NCBI GenBank assembly: GCA_021786265.1
Contig: JAJYNP010000111.1
Coordinates: forward strand, 1-37,236
Length of the DNA: 37,236 bases
Reading direction: 5' to 3'
From: Chloroflexota bacterium
Lineage (GTDB): Bacteria; Chloroflexota; Limnocylindria; Limnocylindrales; CSP1-4
Shown: in pieces, positions 1 through 8,236 of the stretch
How the letters are laid out: every line of letters starts with the position of its first letter
Position numbering within the stretch: position 1 is the first letter of the stretch
The notes under the pieces: model-generated
What the model was told of the DNA's origin: nothing
Databases searched by the model: none
Seen by the model: the letters and a program-made list of their open reading frames with translations, nothing else
Position numbers and translations under genes: made by a program

Positions 1-755
<755 letters not shown>

Positions 756-801
756 CTGCGCCCACGGGCTGCGCCTGTAAAGGAGAAACCCGTGGGCGCG
801 G
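756..801 (-). terminator. Stem-loop downstream of the 39-aa membrane protein gene
   Basis: CGCCCACGGG at 759-768 pairs perfectly with CCCGTGGGCG at 789-798. The stem extends to 756/801 with one G-T wobble, and the loop is 20 bases. It lies 54 bases past the stop of the small membrane gene read on the minus strand. No T-tract follows, so termination is inferred from position only. Confidence 0.35.
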
Positions 802-854
802 AGCAGTTGCCAGCGACGATAATTCGGACGATGGGGCATGCCCGCCGGACTGGA

Positions 855-974
855 CTACAGAAGAGGACGCAATTGGGTGCTCATGACCCACAAGTACAGC
901 AGGGCGAGTACAAGCACCACAGCGAGTCCGATGGCCAACCACCGAAATCGGTTGGAGATTCCCCGATTCGACAT
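855..974 (-). CDS. Small single-pass membrane protein (39 aa)
   Basis: This short frame runs from ATG at 974 to TAG at 855. The product begins MSNRGISNRFRW with a basic N-terminus, then has one strongly hydrophobic segment at about residues 13-31 (LAIGLAVVLVLALLYLWVM) and a short tail STQLRPLL. GAGGTG about 10 bases upstream can serve as ribosome binding site. It lies 62 bases downstream of the secreted-protein gene ending at 1037, on the same strand, and a stem-loop follows it. The positive-inside arrangement suggests an N-in anchor. No family is recognised. Real-gene status rests on the hydrophobic segment, ribosome binding site and position. Confidence 0.55.
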   Translation of the reverse strand: MSNRGISNRFRWLAIGLAVVLVLALLYLWVMSTQLRPLL

Positions 975-1036
975 CGATCCGACACCTCACGCTCCACCGG
1001 CGTGTCGCCGAAGCCGGCGATGGGCCAAGCGGGGGA

Positions 1037-1675
1037 CTAGCCCTGACCGCCCGTCCAGTAGTACGTGCCGTTGGGGCTGAAGTTCATTCTCGCCCAGAAG
1101 TACGTCTGGCCGACGGGAATGACGGGCGTGATGTACCAGTTGTCCCCTGCCTGGGTGTGGTTCGTATTGTTGTCCACCATGTCACACCAAGTGATGGTGG
1201 CAGTGTAGAACGCGGGTGGATGAACGCGGCATGCCTGCTTCAGGCCGTCACGCCAGCTCGTGGACCCATTCCAGCACATATACACATCGATGTCGTCGAC
1301 CATCGTTGTGATGCCCATCCACCCGAAGTCGAGCGTTCCGTAGACCCACTGACACTGGGTTGTCAGGGTGACGACGGATGGCGAAGCCGTCGCACTCGAT
1401 GGAGCTGGACGGGTCGGGGCACCGGTCGCACCGGGCGTCGTGGTGATCGTAACCGTGCACCCGGCAGGGAGCCCGAGAACTGAACAGATAGAGGCGTCCA
1501 GTGGGATGATGTCGGTCGTTGTGCCAGCAGCGGCTGAATGGGCTTGGCCGTGGAACGCGCCGTTGGACGTCAGCTCTGCAGCTGCAGCCACCGGGGCGCT
1601 CGGCAGGATGAGAGCTCCGCCCAGGGTCAACATCATTGCTGCGCGCAGTAGTCTTTGTTGCATCTTGTGTTGCAT
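1037..1675 (-). CDS. Secreted protein of unknown function
   Basis: The product is about 212 residues if the ATG at 1675 is used; a second ATG lies four codons later and a GTG lies upstream at 1735. The start region encodes a signal peptide: basic RLLR, a hydrophobic core AAMMLTLGGALIL, and a likely cleavage after PVAAAA. A Thr/Pro/Ser-rich linker follows (about residues 75-115). The last 100 residues are rich in Trp, Tyr, Asn and Cys (TQCQW, YMCWNG, QACRVH, TWCDM), suggesting a disulfide-bonded extracytoplasmic domain. No known family is recognised. It shares its style with the exported proteins at 4598-6816. Ribosome binding site support is weak. The gene directly downstream encodes the 39-aa membrane protein. 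Confidence 0.72.
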   Translation of the reverse strand: MQHKMQQRLLRAAMMLTLGGALILPSAPVAAAAELTSNGAFHGQAHSAAAGTTTDIIPLDASICSVLGLPAGCTVTITTTPGATGAPTRPAPSSATASPSVVTLTTQCQWVYGTLDFGWMGITTMVDDIDVYMCWNGSTSWRDGLKQACRVHPPAFYTATITWCDMVDNNTNHTQAGDNWYITPVIPVGQTYFWARMNFSPNGTYYWTGGQG

Positions 1676-1932
1676 CTTGCATCTCGCAGGCTGAATGTGG
1701 CGGGACCGATCTGCGCAATCCACGTGCCCTCGCACTTCGGATGGCAGTCTCCACTTGAGGCGAACTTGGCGGGCGATTGCTGCGGCGGTTCACCTCCATC
1801 TCAACGACACCGTTTCATGGACGCCCATTCACTGTCCGCGCGCCACGCCGTCTCGTCCAGCGATGAGAACCTGCGTCCGAGTACCGGGATTCCCCGCCTT
1901 GCCCGGACAGACAGATCGTGTCACGCTCGGGC

Positions 1933-2280
1933 TCAGTGCCGGTCGATCGCCTCCAGGAGCGAGCGCCGGTCGCGTTCGCTCGGCTCCTGGAGCGCGATGT
2001 CGACAGCCAGGCACTCCGCGCAGGAGGGCCGGCAGCGTCGAGATTTCACGGACACCGCCTGGTCGCCACCAAGAGCGGGCTCGCGCCATTCTGCACGCCG
2101 TCGAGGCGGGCGAGCAGGACTCGCAGCGCTCGGCGGCTGACGCCGTTAGCCGGATCACCGCCGAGTTTGCGGGCGCCGGATCGAAGATGTCGTCGACGAC
2201 GAGCTGGCTGCGACAGATGCGGGCGACGACCCGCGCGACCGGGGTGCGACTTGCGGATCCGGCGCCCAGCGCGCCTGAGT
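1933..2280 (-). pseudogene. Possible frame-broken coding remnant
   Basis: Two minus-strand stretches show the high third-position GC of real genes but lie in different frames. Around 2150-2245 the frame reads ICRSQLVVDDIFDPAPANSA; around 1933-2020 another frame reads CAECLAVDIALQEPSERDRR and ends at a TGA (1933-1935). At least one frameshift is needed to join them. No family is recognised. The rest of 1676-2312 shows nothing else I can support. It lies just downstream of the response regulator gene on the same strand. Confidence 0.25.
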
Positions 2281-2312
2281 GAGCGCCGGCGGCCGCGCTC
2301 GAGCCTGGTGAG

Positions 2313-2960
2313 CTACGCCGTCGGCGCCATGTCGGACCCCCACCCCGGCTCAATCCACCCCTGGCGCACGGCCAGCAGCGAGAGTTCGGTGCGGCTCCCC
2401 ACCCGGTAGCGCCCGAACAGCCGCCGCAGGTGGCTTTCGACCGACTTCTCGGTGAGACCCAGCCGGGCCCCGATCTCGTCGTTCGAGTTGCCCGCGGCAA
2501 GGAGCCGGATCACCTGCAGCTCTCGCTCCGAGGGCGGACGCGGCGCCTGCCTCGCGTCGTCGATGGCCGCCGCGCTGAAGGTCGTGCCACCGGCGGCCAC
2601 GCTCCGGATCGCGGCGACGATGTCAGCGAGCGGCGCGGTCTTGGCCAAGAAGCCGCGTGCGCCGAGCTCGAGGGCGCGGGCGTGGAACCCGGGGTAGTCG
2701 TAGGAGCTGAACAGGATGACGGCGGGTCCGTCCGGCTCTGCTAGCCGGCGGAGCAGGTCGAACCCGGCCGGTTCTCCGCCCAGCTGGATGTCAACGAGGG
2801 CGACATCGGGCCGCTGGCGGAAGCACAGCTCGACTGCCTCGGGTAGCGATCCCGCAGTCCCCAGCACGCGCAGCCCGGGCTCCGCCGCCAGGAGCGCCGC
2901 GAGGCCGGCAGCCGTGGCCGGGTGGTCGTCGACGATCGCGACAGCGATCACTGCGGCCAT
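2313..2960 (-). CDS. Response regulator, NarL/LuxR family
   Basis: This 215-residue DNA-binding response regulator is the likely partner of the kinase upstream. The receiver domain (about 1-120) has the acidic pair D11-D12, the phosphoacceptor D57 in ALVDIQL, and K107 in FLAKTAP. A LuxR/GerE helix-turn-helix follows at about 142-200 (PSERELQVIRLLAAGNSNDE then KSVESHLRRLFGRY). The ATG at 2960 lies inside the last codons of the kinase gene, a 13-base overlap that implies translational coupling. Its targets are unknown. The divergent secreted-protein genes from 4598 are the nearest candidates, by inference only. Confidence 0.94.
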   Translation of the reverse strand: MAAVIAVAIVDDHPATAAGLAALLAAEPGLRVLGTAGSLPEAVELCFRQRPDVALVDIQLGGEPAGFDLLRRLAEPDGPAVILFSSYDYPGFHARALELGARGFLAKTAPLADIVAAIRSVAAGGTTFSAAAIDDARQAPRPPSERELQVIRLLAAGNSNDEIGARLGLTEKSVESHLRRLFGRYRVGSRTELSLLAVRQGWIEPGWGSDMAPTA

Positions 2961-4378
2961 CGGATCGCCACCAGGGTGCCGCCTCCCGGGCGTGGGCCGA
3001 TCGAGAGGGCCGCGCCGATCGCGGCCGCCCGCTGGCGCATGTCGGCCAACCCCAGGTGGCCCTCCCGGAGGGCGCGATCCTCCGCACCGGCGGGCATGCC
3101 CACCCCGTCGTCGCCGAGCTCGAGTGCCACATGGGCAGCGTCCACGTCAATGCGCACGCGCATCAGGCGCGGCCGGGCATGCAGGAGCGCGTTGTCGAGC
3201 GCCTGCTGGGCGATGCGGTAGACCGCCAGCTCCACCTCGCGCGGCGGGCGCGTCTCCGGATCGTCGTGCGTGGCGCCGGCCACGTCGAGCTCGACCGGGA
3301 CCCCCGTTCGCTCCTCGACGCGTTCGGCCAGCCACTCGAGGGCACGCACCAGTCCCAGCTCCTCGAGCACGGCCAGGCGGCGCTCGCTCATCAGGTCGCG
3401 AAGCTCGGCGGCGATGCCGCGGAGGCGCCGGGCGGCTTCTTCAGGCGACGCGCCCGCCTCGATGTCGCGGATGACGGCCGAGAGGTCCGGCAGCACATCG
3501 GCGTGCAGCTCGTTCGCCAGTCGTGCCCGTTCGCGCTCGATCGCCGAGAGTCGCGTCCTCGCTCGACCGGGCACCAGCTCGTCTGCCAGCGCGGTGGCGA
3601 CTGTGCCCGCGGACAGGTCGGTCGACGTCAGGCGGGCGCGCGCTCGGTGCCACGCGTGCGTCACCATGCCGGCCAGCCCCAGGCCGGCGAGCGTGGAGTC
3701 AGCCAGCACGGACAGCCACGGCAGGTGGCGCCAGTCGGCAAGCCGCGTCAGATACGCGGCTCCCCAGACAACGAGCATCGCCGCGACCACGCCGGCCGCC
3801 AGGATCGCCGCACGCGGATGGATCCACCGCCGCCGATCGGACGCGTACAGAGTCCCGGCTGCCGGGCCCGCCAGGAGCAGCGCCAGGTCGATTGGCGGGT
3901 CGAAGAGCAGCGTGACGTTGAGGGTGGTCACGGCGAGCGAGCTGAGGGCCAGGAGCCAGGCCACGTTCGGCAGGCGGAGAGCCGCCAGCACGGCGAGGAG
4001 GAGGGCGATGCCGGCCAGGATCGCAGGGTCCGCGGGTGGAGTCAGCTGCGTCCGGGAGAGGCCGATCCTGAGCGTGCCGTTCGTCACCAGCAGGCTGTCC
4101 CAACTGAGCGCGGGATCCGCTCCCGCTGGCCCGACGCCGATCACCTCCATGCCCGGGTGCACGCCGGCGTTCCAGACCGGCCCGCCGATCGGTACGGAGG
4201 CCACGACCCAGGTGTCGGGAGCCGGGTGCGCCACGGTCAGGTCGTTGGGCGGAGGACCTACCGCGACCACCCAGGCGAAGACCGCAAGCGCAGCGAGCGC
4301 CAGCGCCAGTCCGGCACCGAGCACGAGGTCGAACCTTCGGCGCGGGCGGGCGTGCCTGGGAGATCGCATCTCGGTCAC
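2948..4378 (-). CDS. Sensor histidine kinase (HisKA_3 type) with PDZ-like sensor loop
   Basis: This is a 476-residue membrane kinase. A first membrane segment spans about 17-39. A loop at about 55-110 looks PDZ-like (IGGPVWNAGVHPGMEVIGVG). Further hydrophobic segments follow at about 118-135, 138-158, 163-178, 188-210 and 220-240. The dimerisation/phosphoacceptor helix reads ERARLANELHADVLPDL, with H292 as the phosphorylated His. The ATPase domain has the N-box QQALDNALLH (N396), DDGVGMP (423-429), HLGLADMRQRA (441-451) and GGGTLVAIRWP at the end. Start is GTG at 4378 or ATG three codons later. This is the NarX/DesK-like class that pairs with NarL-type regulators. The ligand is unknown; a PDZ loop could bind exposed C-termini of exported proteins, which is inference. 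Confidence 0.93.
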   Translation of the reverse strand: MTEMRSPRHARPRRRFDLVLGAGLALALAALAVFAWVVAVGPPPNDLTVAHPAPDTWVVASVPIGGPVWNAGVHPGMEVIGVGPAGADPALSWDSLLVTNGTLRIGLSRTQLTPPADPAILAGIALLLAVLAALRLPNVAWLLALSSLAVTTLNVTLLFDPPIDLALLLAGPAAGTLYASDRRRWIHPRAAILAAGVVAAMLVVWGAAYLTRLADWRHLPWLSVLADSTLAGLGLAGMVTHAWHRARARLTSTDLSAGTVATALADELVPGRARTRLSAIERERARLANELHADVLPDLSAVIRDIEAGASPEEAARRLRGIAAELRDLMSERRLAVLEELGLVRALEWLAERVEERTGVPVELDVAGATHDDPETRPPREVELAVYRIAQQALDNALLHARPRLMRVRIDVDAAHVALELGDDGVGMPAGAEDRALREGHLGLADMRQRAAAIGAALSIGPRPGGGTLVAIRWPQ

Positions 4379-4597
4379 GGCAGAGCCCCCGGTTCGCGCG
4401 GATCACGCGCCTCCGATGATAGTCCGGCGGGCCCAGCACCCGTGCCGTTCGCCGCGCCCACCGCTACGCCTCATGATCCCCGCCCTGACACTGCGTGATT
4501 CCCCGCCATCGGGCTGCGGGGTTCCATCGCTTGGCAGAGCCCACCACCGGAGTGAGCATGGGCGTGCGTCTCGAAGCCCTGTAGGGAGGTGGTCGGG

Positions 4598-5116
4598 ATG
4601 CACGATTCGAACAGGTGGCCGGCCGGTCACCTGCTGGCGCCCCTCGTGGCCGCGCTCTTCCTGGCGCTGTCGTTGCTGCCGGCTGAAGTGAGCGCAGCAG
4701 GGCTTTCCGCCACGCTCGACGGGCACCCGATCCCGTTGAGCGACGTCGGGCGCTACGCCTGTCACGACCGCAACTATCCGCTGATCCGCTGCTTCCGCAC
4801 AGGTGGCGAGCTCGAGGCCGACGAGAAGGTTGCACCGACGGGCACCCTGGCCCCGCAGCAGCTCCTGAGCCCCTTCGTGCGCTGGTACCAGAACGCGAAC
4901 TACGCGGGCGCCTTCTTCGACGCCTACGACCCGTATCCCGATCTCTCGGTGATCGGCTGGGCCAACCAGATCAGCTCGTTCAAGCCGCTCAACGGTGGCC
5001 ACCCCGTGTGGTGGCAGGGCGCCAACTACACGGGTGTCATGTGGGACTGGGGCACGTCACCCGAGGCCACGCTGGGCGGCGCAGACAACCACATCACGAG
5101 CGTGCAGAAGCGGTGA
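4598..5116 (+). CDS. Secreted beta/gamma-crystallin-like protein
   Basis: The product has 172 residues. The ATG at 4598 is preferred over the in-frame GTG at 4589 because GGGAGG sits 8-9 bases before it. A signal peptide covers about 1-33 (hydrophobic LLAPLVAALFLALSLLPAE, cleavage near VSA). The mature part has one Cys pair (ACHDRNYPLIRCF) and two similar motifs, WYQNANYAGAFFDAY and WWQGANYTGVMWDW, each followed by an Ile-Ser/Thr-Ser segment (NQISSFKP, NHITSVQKR). This resembles the Greek-key repeats of beta/gamma-crystallins and peptidase inhibitor I36-like proteins. Function is unknown; such folds can bind calcium or proteases. The gene is divergent from the kinase and leads a run of exported proteins. 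Confidence 0.75.
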   Translation: MHDSNRWPAGHLLAPLVAALFLALSLLPAEVSAAGLSATLDGHPIPLSDVGRYACHDRNYPLIRCFRTGGELEADEKVAPTGTLAPQQLLSPFVRWYQNANYAGAFFDAYDPYPDLSVIGWANQISSFKPLNGGHPVWWQGANYTGVMWDWGTSPEATLGGADNHITSVQKR

Positions 5117-5274
5117 AGGGAGGACGCGCCCAGCACGAAGGCCGGCGCCGAGCGATTGCCCCGGCCCAAGCGCTGTCCTCCGGCTAGCCCAGCGCAGGAA
5201 TCCGCATGAGAGGAGTGCATGAGTCGATCGTCTGCGGCTCGCTGGCCACGGTCGGGCCGGTGCTCGCGCCGCGC

Positions 5275-5298
5275 CCGAGACCGAGACCGAGACCGAGA
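5275..5298. repeat. Short tandem repeat, four copies of CCGAGA
   Basis: Four perfect head-to-tail copies of the hexamer CCGAGA lie in the 280-base gap between two exported-protein genes. They could change copy number by slippage and so alter promoter or leader spacing for the gene at 5397. This is inference only. Confidence 0.8.
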
Positions 5299-5315
5299 GA
5301 AGTAACCGATCCAGT

Positions 5316-5357
5316 CGGCTCAGGAGGCGACAAGACTCGGCGGGTACGCCTGAGCCG
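5316..5357 (+). other. Inverted repeat in the leader of the gene at 5397
   Basis: CGGCTCAGG at 5316-5324 is matched by its exact reverse complement CCTGAGCCG at 5349-5357, with a 24-base loop. The left arm is followed by AGGCG, which could instead pair with CGCCT in the right arm, so two alternative folds exist. It ends 39 bases before the ATG at 5397. It may be a terminator for the upstream gene, an operator or a leader structure. The sequence does not decide between these. Confidence 0.4.
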
Positions 5358-5396
5358 TGGCGCTGTATTGACCCACTGTCGCACAGGGAGAGGGAG

Positions 5397-5886
5397 ATGA
5401 AAGGGTCGAGGCTGAGGCGGAAGCTGCTGACCGCCGCCGGGCTCGTGATCGCAGCAGTCGTCTCGTTCTCTGGTTGTGCCGCCCCAGCCGGTCTGGGCGG
5501 CGTTGTACGATGGCTACTGCGACAACAACGAGGTCTGCGTCTACATGAACGCGAACCTCGGCACACCCCGGTCGGATTTCCTGTACTACTACGACGACAT
5601 GGATGGCGGCATCAATTTCCATACGTACAACTACCCGTCGTCGTGCAACTCGTACCCAGACGCCTGGAACTGCCGGCTGAACGACACGATCAGCTCGGTC
5701 GACAGCTTTTCTGACCATCGCAGCATCCGCATCTTCACGGATGCGCACTACGATGGCAACTTCCAGACGATTTACATCTACGGCCGAGTGATGCAGGTCT
5801 ACTACAACGACGCGACCAGCTCCGAATGCTGGAACGACGGCGGAATCCCCTACGCCGTCGACCCCGACTGCACCTTCTCGAACTAA
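5397..5886 (+). pseudogene. Secreted beta/gamma-crystallin-like protein, frame-broken after the signal peptide
   Basis: Translation from ATG 5397, after a strong GGGAGAGGGAG site, gives a clear signal peptide (basic KGSRLRRK, then LLTAAGLVIAAVVSFS). The frame then runs into low-quality sequence. One base over, the frame from about 5476 to TAA at 5886 gives a good mature domain starting near QPVWAALYDGYCDNNEVC. It has six Cys, two YYY/IYIYGR-type strands and a crystallin/I36-like look (HRSIRIFTDAHYDGNFQ). Removing one base near 5463-5475 would join a signal peptide to a cleavage site at VWA. So this is one gene with a single-base frameshift, or a sequencing error. A GTG at 5476 could start the second part but would lack export. 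It sits between two intact exported-protein genes. Confidence 0.7.
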
Positions 5887-5898
5887 GGAAGCGTGGCG

Positions 5899-6816
5899 AT
5901 GAAGAAGACCGTCCTTGCCCGCGCGATGGCACTCGTCGCGGGAATCGTGGCAATCGTAGGAGTGACCACGCTGACCGCGGCCGCCGCCGCGCCGGACGCC
6001 TCGACGCCCGCTGAACCGAGGGTTGACTCGATCCCGACCATCACCGACTGGCGCGACATCACCCTGCCGCTCGATGCGTACGTTCAGGACTTCGCCCAGC
6101 GACAGACCGTGCTTAGAGCTGAATACGCGCTGACCAAGAGCTGTGTCGAGCAGTTCGGCTTCCAGTTCGCCGCGCCGGCGTGGGACAAGAGCCCCGCCGA
6201 CGTGCCAAACGCTGGGCAGCCGTCGCACTACCGGCTGTATGGTCTGCTGGACGAGGACCACGCGAAGCAGATGGGCTACCACTCGTACGGGGAGAAGCGC
6301 GCGAGCGAGGCCGCCTACGCAGACAAGAAGCTACCGGACGACTACTACAACGTCGTGGCGGCGAAGTTCGGCGGCGGTGTCTTCAACGGGAAGACGATCC
6401 CGGACGGCGGGTGCCTCGGCGCTGCGCAGCGCGAGGTCGAAGGAGCCACCGACGTCAGCATGCCCGTTCAGCTCGCCTTCGACGCCTGGACGGCTTCGAA
6501 GAGCGACAGCCGAGTCGTGGCCGCGTTCGCGAAGTGGAGCAAGTGCATGGCGGGCTCCGGCTACCACTACAGCACCCCAATGGAGGCGAACAACGACCCG
6601 AAGTGGAGCGGCGAGACGGCTTCCGCCGAGGAGATCGCGGTCGCTGTGGCCGACGTGAACTGCAAGAAGACTACCAACCTCGCTGGAATCCGAATGGCCG
6701 TCGACGCCGCCTTCCAGCGAGAGTCGATCAGCCAGCACGGCGTGGAGCTGAATGCGATCAAGGCGGGCCTCGTTCGACAAGCGGCGACCGCATCGGCGAT
6801 CCTGGCGAAACCCTGA
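5899..6816 (+). CDS. Secreted protein of unknown function
   Basis: The product has 305 residues from ATG 5899 (an in-frame GTG lies two codons upstream; AAGGAAG is better placed for the ATG). The signal peptide reads MKKTVLARAMALVAGIVAIV with cleavage near the run of Ala at about 30. The mature protein is helical in appearance, with four Cys in the contexts TKSCVEQFGFQ, DGGCLGAAQ, WSKCMAGSGYHY and DVNCKKTTNL. This pattern resembles uncharacterised exported proteins common in actinobacterial genomes, and I know no function for that group. It starts 12 bases after the frame-broken gene, so the three plus-strand exported genes probably form one transcription unit. Confidence 0.8.
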   Translation: MKKTVLARAMALVAGIVAIVGVTTLTAAAAAPDASTPAEPRVDSIPTITDWRDITLPLDAYVQDFAQRQTVLRAEYALTKSCVEQFGFQFAAPAWDKSPADVPNAGQPSHYRLYGLLDEDHAKQMGYHSYGEKRASEAAYADKKLPDDYYNVVAAKFGGGVFNGKTIPDGGCLGAAQREVEGATDVSMPVQLAFDAWTASKSDSRVVAAFAKWSKCMAGSGYHYSTPMEANNDPKWSGETASAEEIAVAVADVNCKKTTNLAGIRMAVDAAFQRESISQHGVELNAIKAGLVRQAATASAILAKP

Positions 6817-6897
6817 GAGAGGACCATCGCGGAATGATCCGACAAGGATCTCCAGGAGGGCGTAGGCATCGCGCTGTAGCTGCTCGCCCTTTCCAGG

Positions 6898-7191
6898 CGA
6901 TCGATCCATCCGCGGGCAACAGTGACGCGAGCGCGTGCTGGAACAAGACCGCCTGGATTCGACTGCTACGGCGGCGGGTGGTGGACGTACTTCACTCTCG
7001 TGACCGCCGCTTCCCCCCCCCGCCGAACTACGCCACGACCGTGGTTCCCGTGGCCGCGTCCGTCGAGCAAGGCACGACCGTGTTGTCGAACGGAGTGGCC
7101 GGCACGACGTCACCATCCAGGCCGCGGGCGCGTGGTGCACGGGGGCATCAAGAACGACGGCACATGGTCCTGCGGCTCCGCCAGCCGATAA
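6898..7191 (+). pseudogene. Decayed gene for a small exported Cys/Trp-rich protein
   Basis: Coding-quality peptides appear in successive frames on the plus strand: GNSDASACWNKTAW near 6915, DCYGGGWWTYFTLVTAASPP at 6960-7020, ATTVVPVAASVEQGTTVLSN at 7030-7090, VTIQAAGAWCTG at 7110-7145, and IKNDGTWSCGSASR ending at TAA 7191. Joining them needs three or four frame changes. The second change falls exactly in a run of nine C (7013-7021); one extra C would restore the frame there. No ribosome binding site or signal peptide is preserved. The rest of 6817-7327 shows no other gene. Confidence 0.55.
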
Positions 7192-7327
7192 GCGCGCCGA
7201 TCTGGCTCGCCGGATCCTCGAGGCTGTACTCGCCAGGGTTGGGCGGACGGATACGGGTCAGAGAGCCCTTTCGGCCCTCAATCGGCCCGGCCAGCCGGAG
7301 CCTCGGTGGATCCGGGCTTATGCAATA

Positions 7328-7362
7328 GCCTCGCCGTCGCGCTGGTGGCGCGACGGCGAGGC
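7328..7362 (+). promoter_or_regulatory. Perfect 15-bp hairpin directly before the SHOCT gene
   Basis: GCCTCGCCGTCGCGC (7328-7342) and GCGCGACGGCGAGGC (7348-7362) are exact reverse complements around a 5-base loop TGGTG. The right arm touches GAGGGA (7363-7368), the likely ribosome binding site of the gene starting at 7374. It may end upstream transcription or control ribosome access. There is no T-tract. Confidence 0.7.
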
Positions 7363-7373
7363 GAGGGAATGAG

Positions 7374-7586
7374 ATGGACGCTGTGTCGGTGTTGGTTGGG
7401 CTCCTGTTCTTGTTCGCACTTCTGGTCGGGCTCTACTACCTGGTCACTCGCGTGGCCCGTAGGCTGTTTGGCCCTCGTCGTCGCCTCGAGGCCGAACTCG
7501 GTTTAGAGGTTCTTGAGGGGCGGCTTGCCCGGGGCGAAATCACCCCGGAGGAGTTCGAGCAAGCCAAGCGCGCTCTGGGTTTCTAG
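7374..7586 (+). CDS. Small membrane protein with C-terminal SHOCT domain
   Basis: The product has 70 residues. One membrane segment covers about 4-25 (VSVLVGLLFLFALLVGLYYLV), followed by an Arg-rich stretch (RVARRLFGPRRR). A SHOCT motif occupies about 42-70 (LEVLEGRLARGEITPEEFEQ, then AKRALGF). SHOCT domains are short C-terminal helices often found on membrane or phage-like proteins and thought to mediate oligomerisation; precise roles are unknown. The ATG at 7374 follows GAGGGAATGAG. A perfect hairpin lies immediately upstream. The next gene, at 7781, is convergent. Confidence 0.85.
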   Translation: MDAVSVLVGLLFLFALLVGLYYLVTRVARRLFGPRRRLEAELGLEVLEGRLARGEITPEEFEQAKRALGF

Positions 7587-7780
7587 CAGGAACCGAAGGC
7601 GCATCGACGACGGCAGCCGAGGCGGAGCTTGGCGCCATGATCTGCCCTCGTCTTGAGTGTAGATTCCCTCGTCTGCGCTGTTGCCGCGTTCGCGTTTGTG
7701 GCCGCACCTGGCTAGATCGTGACGTACGGCTGAATCGGGTGCTGAGCACGCGAGACGGCACCGGCGATCATGCAGCACGG

Positions 7781-8236
7781 CTACTGCCCCTGTTGTTCGA
7801 CCGACACGCTGAACACCGCGTGACGGGCGGCCACCGGCGCTTCGACCACGGTTGCCTGGATCGTGGCGACATCGGGGATCGGCATGTTGGTCAGCTCAAA
7901 GCGGTTCTCGGCCACCTTCCCAGTGCCCCCGCAAGGGAAGACGGCAGATGGCGCAACGCCCGCGTCGCTTCCGCCGCTGGCCTCGACGATGACCACGAGG
8001 GTGCCGTCCCCGGCGCACGCCGCATGCAGCGCGACCCGATGGCCGTCGAGCCTGATCGACGTAATGCCGACGAACCCACCTCCGCCGATGCCGCCGAAAC
8101 CAGCGACCGACACCCAGCCGGCCGGAGCGACAGGGGCGAGCGGCATGCTCTCGCTGGGCTCCGGGCTCGGTGCGCTCGCGCCGCACGCCGCGAGCAGCGA
8201 CGTGAAACCCACGGTCGCCATCAGTCGCCTGGCCAT
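7781..8236 (-). CDS. Putative lipoprotein
   Basis: The product has 151 residues. The N-terminus MARRLMATVGFTSLLAACGA is a lipoprotein signal with lipobox LAAC at residues 15-18, so the mature protein should be anchored to the outer face of the membrane through Cys18. A Pro/Ser-rich linker (about 20-40) precedes a Gly-rich, beta-looking domain with two Cys (HAACAGDG and FPCGGTG) that may form a disulfide. No family is recognised. It stands alone, convergent with the SHOCT gene and divergent from the toxin-antitoxin genes. Confidence 0.75.
   Translation of the reverse strand: MARRLMATVGFTSLLAACGASAPSPEPSESMPLAPVAPAGWVSVAGFGGIGGGGFVGITSIRLDGHRVALHAACAGDGTLVVIVEASGGSDAGVAPSAVFPCGGTGKVAENRFELTNMPIPDVATIQATVVEAPVAARHAVFSVSVEQQGQ

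Noticed and set aside
1830..1900. tRNA-like sequence with GGTTCTCATC
   Set aside because: The T-loop does not match GGTTCRANYC and no acceptor stem could be formed.
7644..7676. Direct repeat CCCTCGTCT as an attachment site
   Set aside because: Only nine bases, two copies, with no integrase or further structure nearby.
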